Positions 9,253 to 19,904 of a stretch of 56,227 nt of DNA are shown piece by piece. Source of the DNA: Candidatus Lokiarchaeota archaeon (GTDB lineage Archaea; Asgardarchaeota; Thorarchaeia; Thorarchaeales; Thorarchaeaceae); the NCBI GenBank assembly GCA_014730275.1, contig WJIL01000130.1, positions 1-56,227 of the forward strand, in the 5' to 3' direction. Every line of letters begins with the position of its first letter. Positions within the stretch are counted from its first letter, which is position 1. The position numbers and the translations under genes were made by a program. The notes under the pieces were generated by a model. That model was given only the letters and a program-made list of their open reading frames with translations. It was not told the DNA's origin and did no database searches.

Positions 9253-9328
9253 TGGTGGACCGGGTGGGATTTGAACCCACGCCCTCTTGATTGCGAACCA
9301 AGCGATCTGCCAGCTGATCTACCGGCCC
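9253..9328 (-). tRNA. tRNA-Ala(CGC), CCA encoded
   Basis: The minus strand folds to a complete cloverleaf: acceptor GGGCCGG/CCGGTCC, D-arm, anticodon stem CTTGG/TCAAG with loop TTCGCAA (anticodon CGC), and T-arm GTGGG/CCCAC with TTCAAAT. The acceptor has the G3:U70 wobble, the alanine identity element. Discriminator A and CCA are encoded (9253-9256). No intron. Confidence 0.95.
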
Positions 9329-9446
9329 ACATTTTTAGTGAAGCTGAGAGCAGATCAATTCACGCAAATCTAGCCATGGGTACTTCGTACAATGGTCCCA
9401 TTTTGAGTTGTCTTAAAATCTTGCCGAATCGACTATTGTATATTAT

Positions 9447-9734
9447 CTATACTTCTATTCCAAATGCTTCTGAGAAACGCTCTATCTTTTTGAACTCCTG
9501 AAGAAACTCCCTTCCTTTCTCTGTGAGAGAATAAATCCGTCTGTTTTCATCGATGTCATTTTCTAGAATCAGATTCTTTTTCATTAGCTCTTCGAGATAC
9601 TCAGTTAGGCGATCATGAGATAGATTTGCGCCATACAAGATTTTTGTTGGACCTACCCCATCGCTTCCCTCACGTTTAATCGTACGCATCATATCAACCA
9701 AGATTCTGATTTTGGATCGGTACGACTTTGTCAT
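9447..9734 (-). CDS. Winged helix-turn-helix protein, 95 aa
   Basis: Matches the archaeal HTH_45-type single-domain wHTH pattern: an N-terminal helix (YRSKIRILVDMMRTIK), recognition region (GPTKILYGANLSHDRLTEYLEELMKK) and a wing (DENRRIYSLTEKGREFL). It overlaps by four bases with the membrane-protein gene upstream (ATGA-type coupling), so the two are translated together. This arrangement, membrane protein plus small wHTH, often marks a regulator and its sensor, which is inference here. Confidence 0.78.
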   Translation of the reverse strand: MTKSYRSKIRILVDMMRTIKREGSDGVGPTKILYGANLSHDRLTEYLEELMKKNLILENDIDENRRIYSLTEKGREFLQEFKKIERFSEAFGIEV

Positions 9735-10354
9735 GTGTCTCTCCCCGCTCCGACAAGCATCAATAATAATGCAGCAAAACCTAGGAATTGAAATATTTGG
9801 CTAAGTAAATATCCCCGAATTGCATTGGCAGCGATGATTGATGTGATGTGACTTGTCAGGACAAGTGCGAAGGCTGCAAAAACATAGAATGCATATCTGT
9901 TTCTATTTGATAGATAGTTCATGAGTGATTGTAGTACCACGACTATCAGGATAAGTATTGCAACCATCTCAAGGCTGGGGTCAAGCAGGAATGGCAAGGC
10001 GAGTAGTGTCACAACCGACGGGGCCTTCTCAGAACGAGTATGCCGAGTAGAAATGGCAAAGATAAGGTATGCCATTATCCTCATCATGCCATATGCAATG
10101 GTTACCACACTAATGAGGGTATTAGACCTTGCTACTCCTTCATTTTGAAGCACAAAGAAATACAGTGTTCCAACGACTCGTCCCAGCATTCCCGCAGATA
10201 ATATGAGAAAACCCGTTGATAAGTCCGCCAACCGTTTCTGTTCTGTAATTCTGTATGCTTTGTTGGCGTAGTGAGATACAGCTAGAGCGATGATTCCACT
10301 GATTGTCTCCAGGAGGAGATCCAATCTAACTAGCTGAACAATTGGTTGCTGCAT
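9731..10354 (-). CDS. Multi-pass membrane protein, 207 aa
   Basis: About six hydrophobic segments are visible (for example ISGIIALAVSHYA, GFLILSAGMLGRVVGTLYFFVL, ISVVTIAYGMMRIMAYLIFA, VVTLLALPFLL, MVAILILIVVVLQSLM, YAFYVFAAFALVLTSH, IFQFLGFAALLLMLV). Loops are short and charged. No transporter motif is recognised. Translationally coupled to the wHTH gene at 9447. Confidence 0.65.
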   Translation of the reverse strand: MQQPIVQLVRLDLLLETISGIIALAVSHYANKAYRITEQKRLADLSTGFLILSAGMLGRVVGTLYFFVLQNEGVARSNTLISVVTIAYGMMRIMAYLIFAISTRHTRSEKAPSVVTLLALPFLLDPSLEMVAILILIVVVLQSLMNYLSNRNRYAFYVFAAFALVLTSHITSIIAANAIRGYLLSQIFQFLGFAALLLMLVGAGRDT

Positions 10355-10533
10355 TATGGAACAGTCCTTGGCGTGTCTGGAATGTTACTCTACTGATTAA
10401 TTGGTTGCATACTTCCTTTTGTACTCTACTCTGATGTATTGATATGACCTGCAAAATACTACTAGATGATTCATACATATTAAAGATTCATTGACCCTTT
10501 AAAATCAAAAACAGAAGAACCACATGAACTACA

Positions 10534-11079
10534 ATGAAGCGCCCCACAAAAACAGCCGTAGTGTTCGTGTCTGTTATTATAGCAGGTAGCCTACTTGCGG
10601 GTCACATGCTATCAGTTGATGCAACTGCTGAATTCATGTCCGCTGATACGTCACCTCGTAACATAGATGTTGGCGAGAGTTTCATTCTCTCATCACGAGG
10701 CGGAGCACGAGCTGATTCCAATGGTGACAAGATACATGCTTTAACCAAGCTAGAACTGCACTTTGAAGTCGCTGGAAAGGAAAATCGACGATTACAATTA
10801 AACGCATTCTCGGGACATTTAATCCTGAATGAAACTCGATTTGCCATTGAAGACGGTAGAGGAGTTGTCGGCAGACCCACCCAAGGAAGATTCAACGGGA
10901 CAACGGTTGTGGGCTTTCGTTTCAATGTAACAGATTCTGAAGGTAACACCGGGACTGTTGTATTTCTTGGGAAAGTTGTGTCAGCAGCCCGAGGAAAGGT
11001 TCTTCGCATGATTGGAACGGTTCACGTAGACGGCTTGGCATACAAATGGCGGCACATTGGACGTGTCCGCAGAGCCTAA
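10534..11079 (+). CDS. Exported protein, 181 aa
   Basis: The N-terminus is a typical signal peptide: KRPTK, then AVVFVSVIIAGSLLAGHML, and a likely cut after VDATAEF. The mature part is beta-rich and has three N-glycosylation sequons (NET, NGT, NVT), with a basic C-terminus. No known domain. AT-rich sequence with ATTAAAGATTC and CCTTTAAAATC about 30-50 bases upstream could hold the promoter. It converges with the aminopeptidase gene. Confidence 0.6.
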   Translation: MKRPTKTAVVFVSVIIAGSLLAGHMLSVDATAEFMSADTSPRNIDVGESFILSSRGGARADSNGDKIHALTKLELHFEVAGKENRRLQLNAFSGHLILNETRFAIEDGRGVVGRPTQGRFNGTTVVGFRFNVTDSEGNTGTVVFLGKVVSAARGKVLRMIGTVHVDGLAYKWRHIGRVRRA

Positions 11080-11168
11080 AAGGTGGAAGAAGCCGATGGC
11101 TAAGGGCGATTGTAGGATTTATCACTCAGCCGTCGAAGAGGAGGACTTGTGCTCTCCTCCAATTTTCC

Positions 11169-13772
11169 TTATTCTCGATTTTCTTCAACCATTTCTTCTA
11201 GCTTTGAAAGACGATCTTTCAAATCCCTATTTACCTTCTCGAGCTCCTCGATACTCTTCTGCATTGCATCGATTTCTTCCGGTTCTTTGTCTTTGCTCAA
11301 CGCCCTGATAGCTTCCCTCGAGTATCTGATGACCCTCGCCATGACTGCCCGTTCCGCGATGTTGCGTAGAACCGGGATGAGTGAAGCATCACCGTAGTCT
11401 TTGACAGCAAGAAGTGTCATGACCTTTACACGATAGGATTCATCATCAAGGAGCTTCTCCAATTCTGACTTGATTTCAGGTCGTTTCTTCTTGTATCGCT
11501 TACCGAGCTTTGCAAGCACCTTTGGCACGGTTCTGCGTAGCTCGTCCGGCGTACCTACTTCCAGGTATGGCATGATGTTATCGATTGCCTCTTCCTTTTC
11601 TATTTCCCCAAGTCCCTGTATGTATCCCTGTTTGATGATGTGGTGCCAGCTTTCCGGTGCTTCTTCCAAACCTTCTACAAGTGTATCAAATGCGTCTTCA
11701 TGCTTCGTCTTGCCAATAGAATTGGCTGCAGCAGAAACAACGAAGTAGCTCTTCTTGTCTTTTGATAGCTCCTTAAGGGCTTCAAAAGCACGGTCATTCT
11801 GATAGAATTCGCCGAGTGCTTTAGCAACTCCCGTTCGAGCTTTGCTATGTTCCACGTTCGTGGCCCGCAACAACTGGTCAAGAGCACTCTCGTTCTTGAT
11901 GGAGCCCAATACTTCTGCGATTTCCACTTGGGTTCCCCAGAACTCCTCGTTGAGCAATGCTTTGCCAAGCGCTCGTATTGCCTTAGGAGATGCTTTCTCA
12001 CCCAAAGCCTGAGCTGCCTTGATTTTCTGCACAACATTGGTACCATGCCTGAGCTGCTCTATCCACATTGGTTCTGGCTTCTCGATGGTCCAATCCATGA
12101 GGGTTGCATAATCTGGATCAATGATTATTTGCTTAGGCTTGACGTTGACTGGATAGTAAAAGGAGTGTACACGCTCATCGATCTCCATCTTGTATCTTGT
12201 GCGCTTTCCTTCGTTATCGACGAATTCCACTGTCAGGGGGAACTTGAACACCTCAGGCGTCATTTCATGTTCCTGTGTCTGTTCAATCCGCACCTTAGCA
12301 TGTTTGAGATTCTCATCATATGAACATTTGATTTTGCATTCGGGATAGCCGGCTTTGTAGAGCCATTGTTCAAAGAACCAGCCGTAATCGTCACCAGTCA
12401 TTTCGGTAAACAGAGCTTCAAGATCGTGTGTATATACCGACTCGTATGCATATCGATCCATCCATTCACCCAGAATACGCCACCAGTTCTCTTCACCAAC
12501 TAGATGCTTGAGCATATAGTATCTCCAAGCCCCACCTGGGTATAGGTGGCGATCAAAAACATCCATGCCACGCTCCCACTTATTTTGAACTAATGGTCTG
12601 CGATACTTCTTCTTATCTTCCTTGAAATACGCTTTCTGCTTCCCATATTGCTCGTAGTAGTACTCATCATCACCCTTGTCATGGCGCTTCCATTCATTCT
12701 GCATTTGTGTGGCCCACCCCTCATTGAGCCAACCATGACTCCAGGTCCGACAGGTCACCAGGTCCCCACCCCAGCTATGTGCCAACTCATGGGAAACAAG
12801 GCCATCCGAATCGAAATCCTTGTGTGCTTTTTCATCATGAAGTGTTTCGTCAGTTTGAATTGTTGCGCTGACGTTTTCCATTCCCCCAGCCACAAACTCT
12901 GCTGCTGTTACCTGCGCATATTTGTCCCACGGAAATGGAACACCAAGCTTATTCTCGAAGAACGTGACCATGTCAGGAGTTTTCTCAAAAGAGCGATAAA
13001 CAGTATCCTTGTCCCATTTCGGATGGGTGTAGTAACTGACTTCGAGACCGTTTACCTCTTCTTTGAATACTTGGGCTTTACTTATCCATACCATCATAAG
13101 ATATGCCGGAATCGGTTTTTCTTGGTACCAGTGGAAACTTTCGGTTCCATCATCATTTTCTTTCCGTTCCTTGAGCACACCATTACTCATGGCGAAGTAG
13201 CCTTTGGGAACTGTCAGGATCGTTTCCGTTGCGAACTTGTGGGAGGGATTATCGTAGACTGGTACAATGAATCTGGCATAATCATCCTGAAGCTGTGTCC
13301 AAGCGCTTTTCTCGCTGTCGGGAAATTCGGGACGGGGGCTTGTAAAGAAGAGCCCCGCCCGCGGCTTGTCAATAGCATAGACAAAGGTAATTTCCTCTTT
13401 GTCACCTTCTTCAAGGGTTTCCTTCAGATACACAATCATACCCTCGTCATCAGGATTCAGCTCCCATTCCAGTTCCTCCTCGTTAGAATCGCGAATCATG
13501 GTTATTTCAAGCTCAGCTGCGTGAAGGTGAAGGGTATCTAGTTCCTCCACAATTGATTCTATGCTGAGTTTCGATATAGCATCAACATATTGTTTGTCCA
13601 AATCAACCCGCCAATCCATTGTCAGCTGGTTTATTTCATAATGACGGGGTGGTGCCCATTGCGGCCGCGCAGTTGGAAAGGTGAAATCTTCGCGGTCGTC
13701 CAATAGTGCTTGTTCGGCTTCCCTGATACTGCCCCGCATGAGCAGTTTCAGATATTCATGAAAATCAGTCAT
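11169..13772 (-). CDS. M1-family zinc aminopeptidase with C-terminal HEAT-like repeats
   Basis: An 867-residue cytosolic peptidase that would remove N-terminal residues from peptides. The exopeptidase motif GGMEN is at residues 296-300; the zinc site HELAH is at 328-332 with the third ligand Glu351 (NEGWA). After the catalytic part (to about 540) come alpha-helical repeats of HEAT type (for example SPKAIRALGKALLNEEF, ALDQLLRATN, AFEALKELS). The end (about 825-867) is a charged coiled coil. HEAT-like tails are known in this family. No signal peptide. Confidence 0.93.
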   Translation of the reverse strand: MTDFHEYLKLLMRGSIREAEQALLDDREDFTFPTARPQWAPPRHYEINQLTMDWRVDLDKQYVDAISKLSIESIVEELDTLHLHAAELEITMIRDSNEEELEWELNPDDEGMIVYLKETLEEGDKEEITFVYAIDKPRAGLFFTSPRPEFPDSEKSAWTQLQDDYARFIVPVYDNPSHKFATETILTVPKGYFAMSNGVLKERKENDDGTESFHWYQEKPIPAYLMMVWISKAQVFKEEVNGLEVSYYTHPKWDKDTVYRSFEKTPDMVTFFENKLGVPFPWDKYAQVTAAEFVAGGMENVSATIQTDETLHDEKAHKDFDSDGLVSHELAHSWGGDLVTCRTWSHGWLNEGWATQMQNEWKRHDKGDDEYYYEQYGKQKAYFKEDKKKYRRPLVQNKWERGMDVFDRHLYPGGAWRYYMLKHLVGEENWWRILGEWMDRYAYESVYTHDLEALFTEMTGDDYGWFFEQWLYKAGYPECKIKCSYDENLKHAKVRIEQTQEHEMTPEVFKFPLTVEFVDNEGKRTRYKMEIDERVHSFYYPVNVKPKQIIIDPDYATLMDWTIEKPEPMWIEQLRHGTNVVQKIKAAQALGEKASPKAIRALGKALLNEEFWGTQVEIAEVLGSIKNESALDQLLRATNVEHSKARTGVAKALGEFYQNDRAFEALKELSKDKKSYFVVSAAANSIGKTKHEDAFDTLVEGLEEAPESWHHIIKQGYIQGLGEIEKEEAIDNIMPYLEVGTPDELRRTVPKVLAKLGKRYKKKRPEIKSELEKLLDDESYRVKVMTLLAVKDYGDASLIPVLRNIAERAVMARVIRYSREAIRALSKDKEPEEIDAMQKSIEELEKVNRDLKDRLSKLEEMVEENRE

Positions 13773-14059
13773 CTCAGAATCCTCGGTTCTCCGCTACTCG
13801 GAGTCCATGGATTAGTTGGAAGCAGACTATAATGTAAACATTTGCTATTGCGCCAGCATATGCATGGCACGTGGATTCTGGCTTCAGATTCACTCTTCAA
13901 TACCTGAATCTGTTGGAATAGCGTGTATTTCCGCGCGCCCTACTTTGTAAGTATGCGAGATTTTATATTCGCTTCTCAAGTACCTCGACATCGAGTTACC
14001 CCGAAATTCGGGCCGTCAGAACGCATGGAGAGGCTCCGAAAAGCTTGTTCCTTGCAAAG

Positions 14060-14068
14060 GTTTAAAAC
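14060..14068 (+). promoter_or_regulatory. Probable rRNA promoter TATA box
   Basis: GTTTAAAAC, a good archaeal TATA box, lies in GC-rich surroundings about 170 bases before the processing stem. Transcription would start near 14087-14092. Assigned from motif and position only. Confidence 0.45.
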
Positions 14069-14232
14069 GGTTTGAATCGGGGTACAAATGCTTCGTGTCC
14101 AAAGGTGTCATGCCTGATGCTGTCGGCGAATGCCGAGCGATGATGGTTCTGACTTCCAGACACGAATATATGATGCGGACTTGAGATAGACTGGCATGTT
14201 ATGTGCTGGAATCCCCTCAGGTCTAAGATACG

Positions 14233-14286
14233 CTCAACAGTGTGCAGGCCAAGGGTAAGCTTTCTGCTAACCCCGCGCGCCTGTAC
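14233..14286 (+). other. 5' strand of the pre-16S processing stem
   Basis: Three blocks pair with sequence downstream of 16S: 14233-14243 (CTCAACAGTGT) with 15967-15977, 14267-14276 (CTAACCCCGC) with 15933-15942, and 14281-14286 (CTGTAC) with 15923-15928. A 4x4 internal loop lies between the last two. Archaeal pre-16S is excised from such a stem by the tRNA splicing endonuclease. Confidence 0.85.
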
Positions 14287-14356
14287 TTCACAAGTTCATA
14301 GTGTGCACAACATTATGCATGGTATTTTACCTTGCCAACATGCGTAATTGGGATCA

Positions 14357-15890
<1,534 letters not shown>

Positions 15891-15895
15891 ACGTT

Positions 15896-15977
15896 CCCAC
15901 TCTAAGAGTGGGAGTACATGAGGTACAGACGAGCGGGGTTAGAGGAACAGGGAGTTTGCCCTCCTGACACTGTTGAG
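15896..15977 (+). other. 3' flank of 16S: hairpin and 3' strand of processing stem
   Basis: A 7-bp hairpin CCCACTC-TAA-GAGTGGG (15896-15912) follows the 16S end. It is followed by the processing-stem strand (15923-15977), which pairs with 14233-14286. A T-rich CTCTATATTTTGC run (about 15984) may end transcription. The same segment recurs, diverged, at 23.8, 24.8, 26.2, 27.2 and 32.7 kb. Confidence 0.85.
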
Positions 15978-16030
15978 CACCCTCTATATTTTGCATATGT
16001 TTTACAATGCTGAGTTAACATGCCGTCTGG

Positions 16031-16174
16031 CTAATCGGCGTTTTCGATTTTCTTTAGCAACTCTTTTGCTGCTTCGAGCTCCAGTCTCGTAGCGTTATTT
16101 CCCCATTTCTCCAGTTGCTTCTCGTAGATACTGATAGCTTCTTCCACATGGTTTCTTGCCTCAGAGGATTTCTA
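16031..16174 (-). other. In-frame continuation of the 897-aa gene after a TAG codon
   Basis: After the TAG at 16172-16174 the same frame continues for 46 codons (KSSEARNHVEEAISIYEKQ and on) to a second TAG at 16031. This continuation matches, residue by residue, the C-terminal parts of the fragments at 24947, 27292 and 30962 (for example EAIGIYE...KELLKQIENAE). So the TAG lies inside the family's conserved C-terminal repeat, at a position where the fragments have Gly. Confidence 0.85.
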
Positions 16175-18865
16175 GTCTTTCAACAAAGCGTGGGCATATT
16201 CAACAAGGGTCTCGGCAAGGTCGCCTTGCTCGAGCGGGTCTGCCGATGTCAGTTCCCGATGATACTTCACCTTTCGCTTCAACAGGTCAGCTCCACCTTC
16301 CTCCCCTAGTTCTTTGAAGATGATTTTTGGAATCAGCTCCTCGATTTTCCTCATCACATAGTTGTGATTGACCAGCTTCTTCTTCCACACTTCCTTGTCA
16401 CAGTTGAAATAGGACTTGACGGGTTTCTTCACCCTGTCTTTTGCCACCTCAACCGAAGAATCGACATCTTCTGGTCCAATCATCTCTGTGAACGTGAAGA
16501 GTCTGATTTTGTTTCTCCAATCTCCAGTAATGTTTGACTCAAAAGAGATTTCCAGCGCACCCTTCCATCGATGGACTTTCCCGCGCAGTATTTCGTTCTC
16601 AAGTTGCCTGAACGATCCCAGGGGAACTTGCTCTTGCCCAAGAATCTTCGCCATTCTCCAGTCTTCCCTGAAAACCATACCCTCTCGCGTGCTCGGGTCT
16701 GGCTGGAAACCAAGCTCGATGTTGTAAAGGTGGTTTTCAAAAATCAACCTCTTCGACTCCATCATGCTCAGGATATCACGAGTGTCTACAGATTCACTGA
16801 ATATATTGCGTAATCGCTCATTTTTGACAGATTTAGGAACATGTACCATCCAGCACCTTCCATGTTGATTGACCCCCTCAAGAACCGGACAGTATTCCTC
16901 CGCGTGGGTTACAGTTAACTTCACGGGCTCTTCTTTGGCATTGAGCAGTTCCGCACAGGTGAGGGGAAGCGGCGCATCAATTTCGACATACGGTTCTTTG
17001 CGGAAGACATAGGGCTTGAGAAGTGGCAGCTGCTCAAACTTGATGTCTTGATACGGGTCCCAGGTCAGGTACTGGTTCGGATTGACCGAGCTTTGTAGGG
17101 GAATCCCATCTACTACCGGCCGACGCAAAAGTGATAGAACTTCCGAGGTCCGATGAAACCGTCGTGTATCAACTGTTTCACCTTCGTGCTCGAACTCAAC
17201 AAGATAGTCCAACCCGTCTATGGAAAGGATACATTTTGCTGGGATGACATCTGTGAGGTCCTCTGCAATCTCTTCGAGTCTGCCTTTCACCCGTGCTTCC
17301 AATCCGGGGGGTACTGCTGACCCCCGCGGCTGCTTGATATTGGAATTACTCGCGTAGTCGATTCTCATGCCCCGTATCTGTGAGATGGCATCCCTCTTTC
17401 TAGGGATGATAGTCACTTCCCCTGACAGTTCCCATCCGCCGTCCGTGAACACCCATAAATACTCAATTCTATCAAGTGTCGCGACCATGATATTGTGGAG
17501 AGAATCGGTGCTCATCGCTTTCTCAAGACTGGCGGCCATCACATTGTGCGCATTCGCAGTCCAGCTGAATGCACCCCTGACATTCATCGGAATCCTGTCT
17601 TCCCAATAGCCGCTTACAAGCTTGGTCTTATCATATCGATCTTGGAGAAAGAGCCAGCACCCCTGCCCGTCACAGTCCAGCAGGAGACCGTGTCGAACTT
17701 GGGTCTGTGTAGGTACAGGAGTCGCGACAAGCTCCTTTGCACGCTTGTTCAGGTTAGACCAGACACTCCTCACACCGAACTTGGGAATCATTCGTTCGCG
17801 CGTTTCCTTATCCCTGAGCTCGAATCCGAGATGATGTAATTGCCAGGGACGGAGAACATCCCAGAGGGTCTCTATATCAGCGTCATCCAGTTCCGGGTGA
17901 ACAACTCTGATTGCAACCAGGAATAAGAACAGATGATTACCATACAGCGTTGCTATGTGCGGCCTGCTTTCAAGAATATCATCCAATGTTTTGCTAGCTT
18001 TGGGGAGGAGTCCATCGCCCAATCGTTTCTCACGATGCCATTCAAGGAGCCTCCATACATCATTTGAAAGCTCGTCATTCTTCAGGATAGAGACGACCTT
18101 CTTCAAAGCTTCAAGTGGTTCATCTCTTGTTGCTTTCTTCAGGTAACTTGATAGGGTGACCATCAATCTTTCCCAAAGATAATCTCCGCCTTTGACTTTT
18201 CGAGAAAGAAAGGCCACAGTCCGCCGTAAGCGACGGAGCTCTTTCCGCTGAACTTCTTCTTCGTCGATTTTATGGATTACGAGTCTCGCTGCGTCCGGAG
18301 GTCTATAGATTTGGGTAACAGGTTCGACATGTAGCTTATCATTCCTGTATCTTCTTGCTCGGGTGATTTCTCTCTCTGGTATGATCTGAAGGTTCTCGGC
18401 GTAGCTTTTGCCATACCCTTTCGCTTTGATTCGTACCCTGTACCTAACCCTGGACATGATACCTCCCGGGTTGGAGGGTCCTGCCGTCCGAAATTCTACT
18501 GATAGTGGTGTGAATTGGTACTTGCTTTTCTCATCCTGTTGCAGTTCTTTTCGAAGGAACGGCACGAGTTCTAGTGAGTCATACAGGAGATCAAGGCGGA
18601 GGTCTCTGTTATTCCTATCATGTATGAGGCTGTCAGCAGTTAGCAGTCCTCTACCGAGGCCTGTACCCTTCGATGATTTCTCCCTTTCGCCCCATTGCTT
18701 ACTTCTGAACCGGGCTGTCCAGCCTTCCAGAGGTGGCACTTGCGCGAAATAGGAAATTACTCTTTCCTCCGAATGCTCAATCATGATTCTGACATCGTCA
18801 AGCAAGGGGGCTTTCTGAGGGAATGCATACGGTCGCAATGGAAGATCCCATACTATGTCAGTCAC
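16172..18865 (-). CDS. Uncharacterised large protein of the 16S-linked family, 897 aa
   Basis: No family is recognised. The protein is soluble, charged and without signal peptide. Residues 1-280 are mixed and contain RVRYRVRIKAKGYG and a basic helix (RKELRRLRRTVAFLSRKVK). A middle part has DCDGQGCWLFLQDR and a beta-rich section. The C-terminal 90 residues are helical and TPR-like (KIEELIPKIIFKELGEE, LAETLVEYAHALL), cut by TAG inside the last repeat. It is 47 bases downstream of the 248-aa gene and convergent with 16S. Decayed 3' fragments of paralogs lie at 23.9, 24.9, 27.3 and 31 kb, so the family is multicopy. A role in a mobile or conflict system is inference. Confidence 0.75.
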   Translation of the reverse strand: MTDIVWDLPLRPYAFPQKAPLLDDVRIMIEHSEERVISYFAQVPPLEGWTARFRSKQWGEREKSSKGTGLGRGLLTADSLIHDRNNRDLRLDLLYDSLELVPFLRKELQQDEKSKYQFTPLSVEFRTAGPSNPGGIMSRVRYRVRIKAKGYGKSYAENLQIIPEREITRARRYRNDKLHVEPVTQIYRPPDAARLVIHKIDEEEVQRKELRRLRRTVAFLSRKVKGGDYLWERLMVTLSSYLKKATRDEPLEALKKVVSILKNDELSNDVWRLLEWHREKRLGDGLLPKASKTLDDILESRPHIATLYGNHLFLFLVAIRVVHPELDDADIETLWDVLRPWQLHHLGFELRDKETRERMIPKFGVRSVWSNLNKRAKELVATPVPTQTQVRHGLLLDCDGQGCWLFLQDRYDKTKLVSGYWEDRIPMNVRGAFSWTANAHNVMAASLEKAMSTDSLHNIMVATLDRIEYLWVFTDGGWELSGEVTIIPRKRDAISQIRGMRIDYASNSNIKQPRGSAVPPGLEARVKGRLEEIAEDLTDVIPAKCILSIDGLDYLVEFEHEGETVDTRRFHRTSEVLSLLRRPVVDGIPLQSSVNPNQYLTWDPYQDIKFEQLPLLKPYVFRKEPYVEIDAPLPLTCAELLNAKEEPVKLTVTHAEEYCPVLEGVNQHGRCWMVHVPKSVKNERLRNIFSESVDTRDILSMMESKRLIFENHLYNIELGFQPDPSTREGMVFREDWRMAKILGQEQVPLGSFRQLENEILRGKVHRWKGALEISFESNITGDWRNKIRLFTFTEMIGPEDVDSSVEVAKDRVKKPVKSYFNCDKEVWKKKLVNHNYVMRKIEELIPKIIFKELGEEGGADLLKRKVKYHRELTSADPLEQGDLAETLVEYAHALLKD

Positions 18866-18912
18866 ATAATGGCGATGGGAGGAAGAATCATAGAACGGGT
18901 GAACCGCCCGAC

Positions 18913-19659
18913 TCAGGTACTTGCCAGAAGTACGCTCAGGATTTGATCAGCATGAGGTCCCTGCTGGCGGCGCTTGGCTGCCCTATTGCGTGGACGCTTG
19001 AACCCCCAGTGACCTGCGTCCCCTCCCGTATAGACATAATCCAAGAACGCTGACAATCTTCTTACTTGGAGTAATGCATACTTGCTGAACTCTTTGGGGT
19101 CAACTCTGGAAATGAAGGCCTTAGCGCAGAGATTACGTCCGTGAGATCGTATCATATCAATGAAATCGAGCTCTGGGAGGGTGGGACCATGGGCTGTCTC
19201 GACTGAACCAAGCTTGTTGTTTCCTTCATATCCCCAGATTGGCACAGTACCTCTTTGGCCAATCTCCTCCGGTGTGGGCATGGGATACAGACAAACTGCA
19301 TAATCTCGTAGAATGGCCCCGTGTATGTTGAGGAGCTTGTTAAGATATCCGACCGGCCCGTCTTTCTCGCTTCTTATCCGTTTGTTCTCTGTGTTTCCGT
19401 ATCTGGCCGTACTCTGCCATATGAAGTCAAGCTCATCAAAACGGAGGTACTTTTCTTGTTTGGTAACTGGGAAGAAGTTTGGATTTCCTTTCTGCTTGCC
19501 TATTCTCCACTCGTTCGTTGCTCCCCTCAATTTGCTGAGTGCCCTTGTGTGGATGTCTTTGGTGTCCTTGTTGACACGCTCCCTGAGCAAATCCACCAGA
19601 GCTCTAAGGCCAACTAATTCAGCCTTTACGATTACCTTGGCAGGATCATCAGGATACAC
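18913..19659 (-). CDS. Uncharacterised protein, 248 aa, partner of the 897-aa gene
   Basis: Starts at GTG 19659, with an in-frame TGA 18 bases earlier. The protein is basic at its end (RPRNRAAKRRQQGPHAD), with alpha-helical segments and no membrane part. It shows KYLRFDELDFIWQSTARYG, GYLNKLLNIHGAILRDYAVC and EFSKYALLQVRRLSAFLDYVY. No catalytic motif is recognised. It precedes the 897-aa gene on the same strand by 47 bases, so the two probably form an operon. It could bind nucleic acid, judging by the basic tail only. Confidence 0.65.
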   Translation of the reverse strand: MYPDDPAKVIVKAELVGLRALVDLLRERVNKDTKDIHTRALSKLRGATNEWRIGKQKGNPNFFPVTKQEKYLRFDELDFIWQSTARYGNTENKRIRSEKDGPVGYLNKLLNIHGAILRDYAVCLYPMPTPEEIGQRGTVPIWGYEGNNKLGSVETAHGPTLPELDFIDMIRSHGRNLCAKAFISRVDPKEFSKYALLQVRRLSAFLDYVYTGGDAGHWGFKRPRNRAAKRRQQGPHADQILSVLLAST

Positions 19660-19904
19660 GTTAAACGCCGTCTCTCAGGCCCTCTCCGTTATGACGAAAA
19701 GCGCGGGTATTTCCCTTTTACTATTTCCATTCTAGCTTAAAAATTCGCCGTCTAAAAGCTCTTTCTAGAATAGTTATTAATTAGTGTTAATAAGTTTATT
19801 AGGCAACATACTCTACTCGTTAGTGGAGATTAACAATGAACTTCCGATATTGTCCATTGAGTGAAATTCACTCTACTTTCAACAGGTCGGAAGTTTATTA
19901 GGCA
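19660..19904 (+). repeat. Left end of the TnpB element: hairpins and direct repeat
   Basis: Two stem-loops lie ahead of tnpB: CTCTACT-CGTT-AGTGGAG (19810-19827) and AACTTCCGA/TCGGAAGTT (19839-19847 with 19887-19895), the latter enclosing the palindrome GAGTGAAATTCACTC. A 14-base direct repeat AAGTTTATTAGGCA occurs at 19792-19805 and 19891-19904. The motif GAGTGAAATTCAC recurs inverted after tnpB (about 21643-21655, GTGGATTTCACTC). Hairpin ends are usual for the IS200/IS605 group. Confidence 0.6.

Larger units (their letters stand above)
13773..14356 (+). other. 16S rRNA promoter and precursor leader
   Basis: No gene is visible between the aminopeptidase start and 16S. It holds a TATA-like promoter (about 14060), a stem-closed hairpin element (CGTGTC at 14094-14099 pairing with GACACG at 14159-14164, containing CGGC-GAAT-GCCG) and the 5' strand of the 16S processing stem (14233-14286). 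The hairpin element resembles a small RNA in the leader but lacks convincing C/D box order. Confidence 0.6.

Noticed and set aside
12648-13541. Plus-strand 297-aa ORF
   Set aside because: It is the antisense of the M1 aminopeptidase, whose active-site motifs are clear on the other strand.
14094-14164. C/D box small RNA in the rRNA leader
   Set aside because: A closing stem and GATGATG and CTGA motifs exist, but the order and spacing of boxes do not fit a C/D RNA.
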